In this document: positions 5,120 through 6,544 of the stretch, in pieces | Layout of the letters: each line of letters begins with the position of its first letter | How positions within the stretch are numbered: position 1 is the stretch's first letter | The notes under the pieces: generated by a model | Told to the model about the DNA's origin: nothing | Seen by the model: the letters and a program-made list of their open reading frames with translations, nothing else | Databases searched by the model: none | Position numbers and translations under genes: made by a program | Assembly (NCBI GenBank): GCA_964618405.1 | Contig: CAZUAY010000221.1 | Span: 1 to 6,544 of the forward strand | Length of the DNA stretch: 6,544 bases | Source of the DNA: JBBQIY01 sp964618405 | GTDB lineage: Bacteria > Verrucomicrobiota > Kiritimatiellia > RFP12 > UBA3636 | Reading direction: 5' to 3'

Positions 5120-6544
5120 ACTGGGTTTCTTCTTCTGGCGAGAGGTTGCGGGCGTGCGCTTCGGGTCCCTCGCCGCGGCCGCGCGCCAACTGTGTTCCGA
5201 GTTGTTCGAGCGGGGTCAGGAACTCCGCCAGCGCCGCCAGGCGGCGGCCGTGGAGCGAGTCGGGCGCCACGCGTGTTCGTGCCGCCTCGAAATGTTGAAG
5301 CGCGCCGGCAATCGCGGCAATACGTCCGGCAGGTTCGCCGATGTTCCGCATGGCCTGCCAGTGCGTTTCGCAGTACTGCACAAAGGTCGCCATCTCCGCG
5401 GCCGCCGGACCGTAGAAGAGACGGAAATACTCCTCCAGGAGCGTATCAAGATTAAGTTGCGGATCCCAGTACAGGCGGGCCGTGACATAGAGGTTCAGGT
5501 GGTTGAAGGCTGGCGCGTGTAAACCGTGGCCGCGCTTGTCATGCGGGCCCCAGGCCACTTCAAGAAACTCGCCCAGGGCGCTTGCGGCCTGGGCCTTGAT
5601 GCCTGCGTCGATGGCGCGCAGAAAATAGATTGGTTCGAACGTGCCGCTGTGTGTAAAGGGGTAATGTTCCCAGTTGAGCAACGGGAATGCGGTGCGGTGC
5701 TGCCAGTCCTGGCGCACGTCCATCACCGAACGGTCGAGGCCGCGCAGGATGTACTGGATCGGCGGATCCGGAAAATACCATCCACGGCCGTGAACGATGC
5801 CGATCCGGACATTGGGACTGAAGCTCTCGATACGCGTCGGCGGCAGGGTGTAAGTCCCGTACGAGGAACAAAAGACGGTGCGGTCCGGGTGGGTGCGATA
5901 GAGTTCGCGAGCGACGCGTTCGACGAACGCCCAGACGTAGTCCGAGTAGAGCCCTTTGCGTCCGCGTGTGGGGGTGTCTTTGCCTTGGCAGCGATCGCAC
6001 TGGCAGAAGCGGAAGCCGTCCTCCGGCATGACCGAGACGACTCGGGCGTCATAGACGTCGAAGAGGGCCCGGGCGAAGCGGAGCGTGGCGTCGAGCAGGC
6101 CTTCGGACGACAGGCAGGCGTGGGGGTTTGACGTGTCGCGCTGTCCATTGAGGAGCGCATAGAATTCCGGGTGGGCTACGCGCATTTCGGGCCGGCGCAG
6201 GACATCCCCCAGGCCGTGGGACAGGTGGGGGTGGGGGCCCAGTGCTTCGCAGTGCGCATTCAGTCCGAGGCGCAGATGCCAGAGCAGGTCGTCGCGTCCG
6301 AGAGAGGCATAGGTGGTGGCGAGCGGTGTCATGCAACGCAGTGCGTAGGCGGGCCGCATGACGAGATCGAAGGCCGGCAGTGGCAGGGTTCGCAATTGTG
6401 GCAGGACCGTGCCGAGTTCGCCGGGCATGTACCAGCGCGCACCCAGATTCGCGAGGAATGCATACACCGCGTTCAACGAGCCGCGTTCGTCGTAGGCCCA
6501 TAAGCCGAGGGCGCGATTGTACTGGCGGCTGGGCGAACCGTAGG
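5118..6544 (-). CDS. DUF4838-type glycosidase-like protein, N-terminus outside window
   Basis: At least 474 residues are visible. The frame stays open to the right edge, so the gene is 5'-truncated by the window. The first visible part (LNAVYAFLANLGARWYMPGE, then LGTVLP) matches the end of the alpha-glucuronidase-like N-terminal domain found before DUF4838. The DUF4838 region follows: VVSVMPEDGFRFCQCDRCQ with a C-x-C-x-x-C cluster, then SDYVWAFVERVARELYRTHPDR, SSYGTYTLPP and FSPNVRIGIVHGRGW. The C-terminal third is helical-looking, with LYWDPQLNLDTLLEEYFRLFYG. Relatives occur in polysaccharide-utilisation regions and are thought to be TIM-barrel glycosidase-like enzymes, but no activity is settled that I know of. 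A TTG at 6474-6476 could be taken as a start but lies inside the conserved domain, so it is internal. The visible part shows no export signal because the N-terminus is missing. The gene is coupled to the Asp-box gene downstream. Confidence 0.82.
   Translation of the reverse strand, partial: YGSPSRQYNRALGLWAYDERGSLNAVYAFLANLGARWYMPGELGTVLPQLRTLPLPAFDLVMRPAYALRCMTPLATTYASLGRDDLLWHLRLGLNAHCEALGPHPHLSHGLGDVLRRPEMRVAHPEFYALLNGQRDTSNPHACLSSEGLLDATLRFARALFDVYDARVVSVMPEDGFRFCQCDRCQGKDTPTRGRKGLYSDYVWAFVERVARELYRTHPDRTVFCSSYGTYTLPPTRIESFSPNVRIGIVHGRGWYFPDPPIQYILRGLDRSVMDVRQDWQHRTAFPLLNWEHYPFTHSGTFEPIYFLRAIDAGIKAQAASALGEFLEVAWGPHDKRGHGLHAPAFNHLNLYVTARLYWDPQLNLDTLLEEYFRLFYGPAAAEMATFVQYCETHWQAMRNIGEPAGRIAAIAGALQHFEAARTRVAPDSLHGRRLAALAEFLTPLEQLGTQLARGRGEGPEAHARNLSPEEETQ

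Noticed and set aside
4992..5522. 176-codon plus-strand ORF across the Asp-box/DUF4838-type junction
   Set aside because: It runs antisense across two coupled genes, is arginine-rich, and lacks any domain signal.
5526..6131. 201-codon plus-strand ORF opposite the DUF4838-type gene
   Set aside because: Its sequence shows no recognisable family or good SD, and it lies wholly antisense to a well-supported gene.
6474..6476. TTG as the start of the DUF4838-type gene
   Set aside because: The frame stays open to the window edge, and the upstream residues continue a conserved domain, so the gene starts outside the window.

Overview
The window looks like part of a carbohydrate-uptake and glycan-processing locus from a bacterium of the Planctomycetota-Verrucomicrobiota-Lentisphaerota type. 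Verrucomicrobiota is my best guess. It rests on the symporter subtype (a roughly 100-residue soluble insert and the PLRKKPFTP segment), its pairing with an FGGY kinase, and a BNR-repeat protein beside a DUF4838-type protein. The organism call is inference from family resemblance, not a search. A run of exactly 100 N marks this as a scaffolded draft or metagenome assembly.

Layout, left to right. Positions 1-413 hold no convincing full gene. They contain two head-to-head palindromic repeat modules (1-54), an AT-rich stretch with a phased A-tract repeat and a 25-bp imperfect palindrome that could be an operator (134-167), weak promoter-like signals, and a possible 25-codon leader ORF that overlaps the next start codon. 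A sodium:solute symporter runs on the plus strand from 414 into the assembly gap (2114-2213). Its C-terminus is hidden there. An FGGY-family sugar kinase with a good ribosome binding site follows on the same strand (2281-3567). A short convergent junction (3568-3702) carries a degenerate hexanucleotide repeat that can also fold into a hairpin.

The minus strand then carries two tightly linked genes: a DUF4838-type glycosidase-like protein whose N-terminus lies beyond the right edge (5118-6544), followed 11 nt downstream by a five-Asp-box sialidase-like protein (3703-5106). The plus-strand pair would import a sugar or sugar acid and phosphorylate it. The minus-strand pair resembles glycan-degradation proteins of unproven specificity. 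The two halves differ in base composition: sampled lines are about 53-57% GC on the left and 60-67% on the right, with the change near the convergent junction. They may therefore have different histories.

No mobile element, CRISPR array, tRNA or rRNA is visible. I do not see a clearly new system. The items most worth a second look are the upstream regulatory architecture, the altered substrate motif in the kinase, and the leaderless Asp-box protein coupled to the DUF4838 protein.
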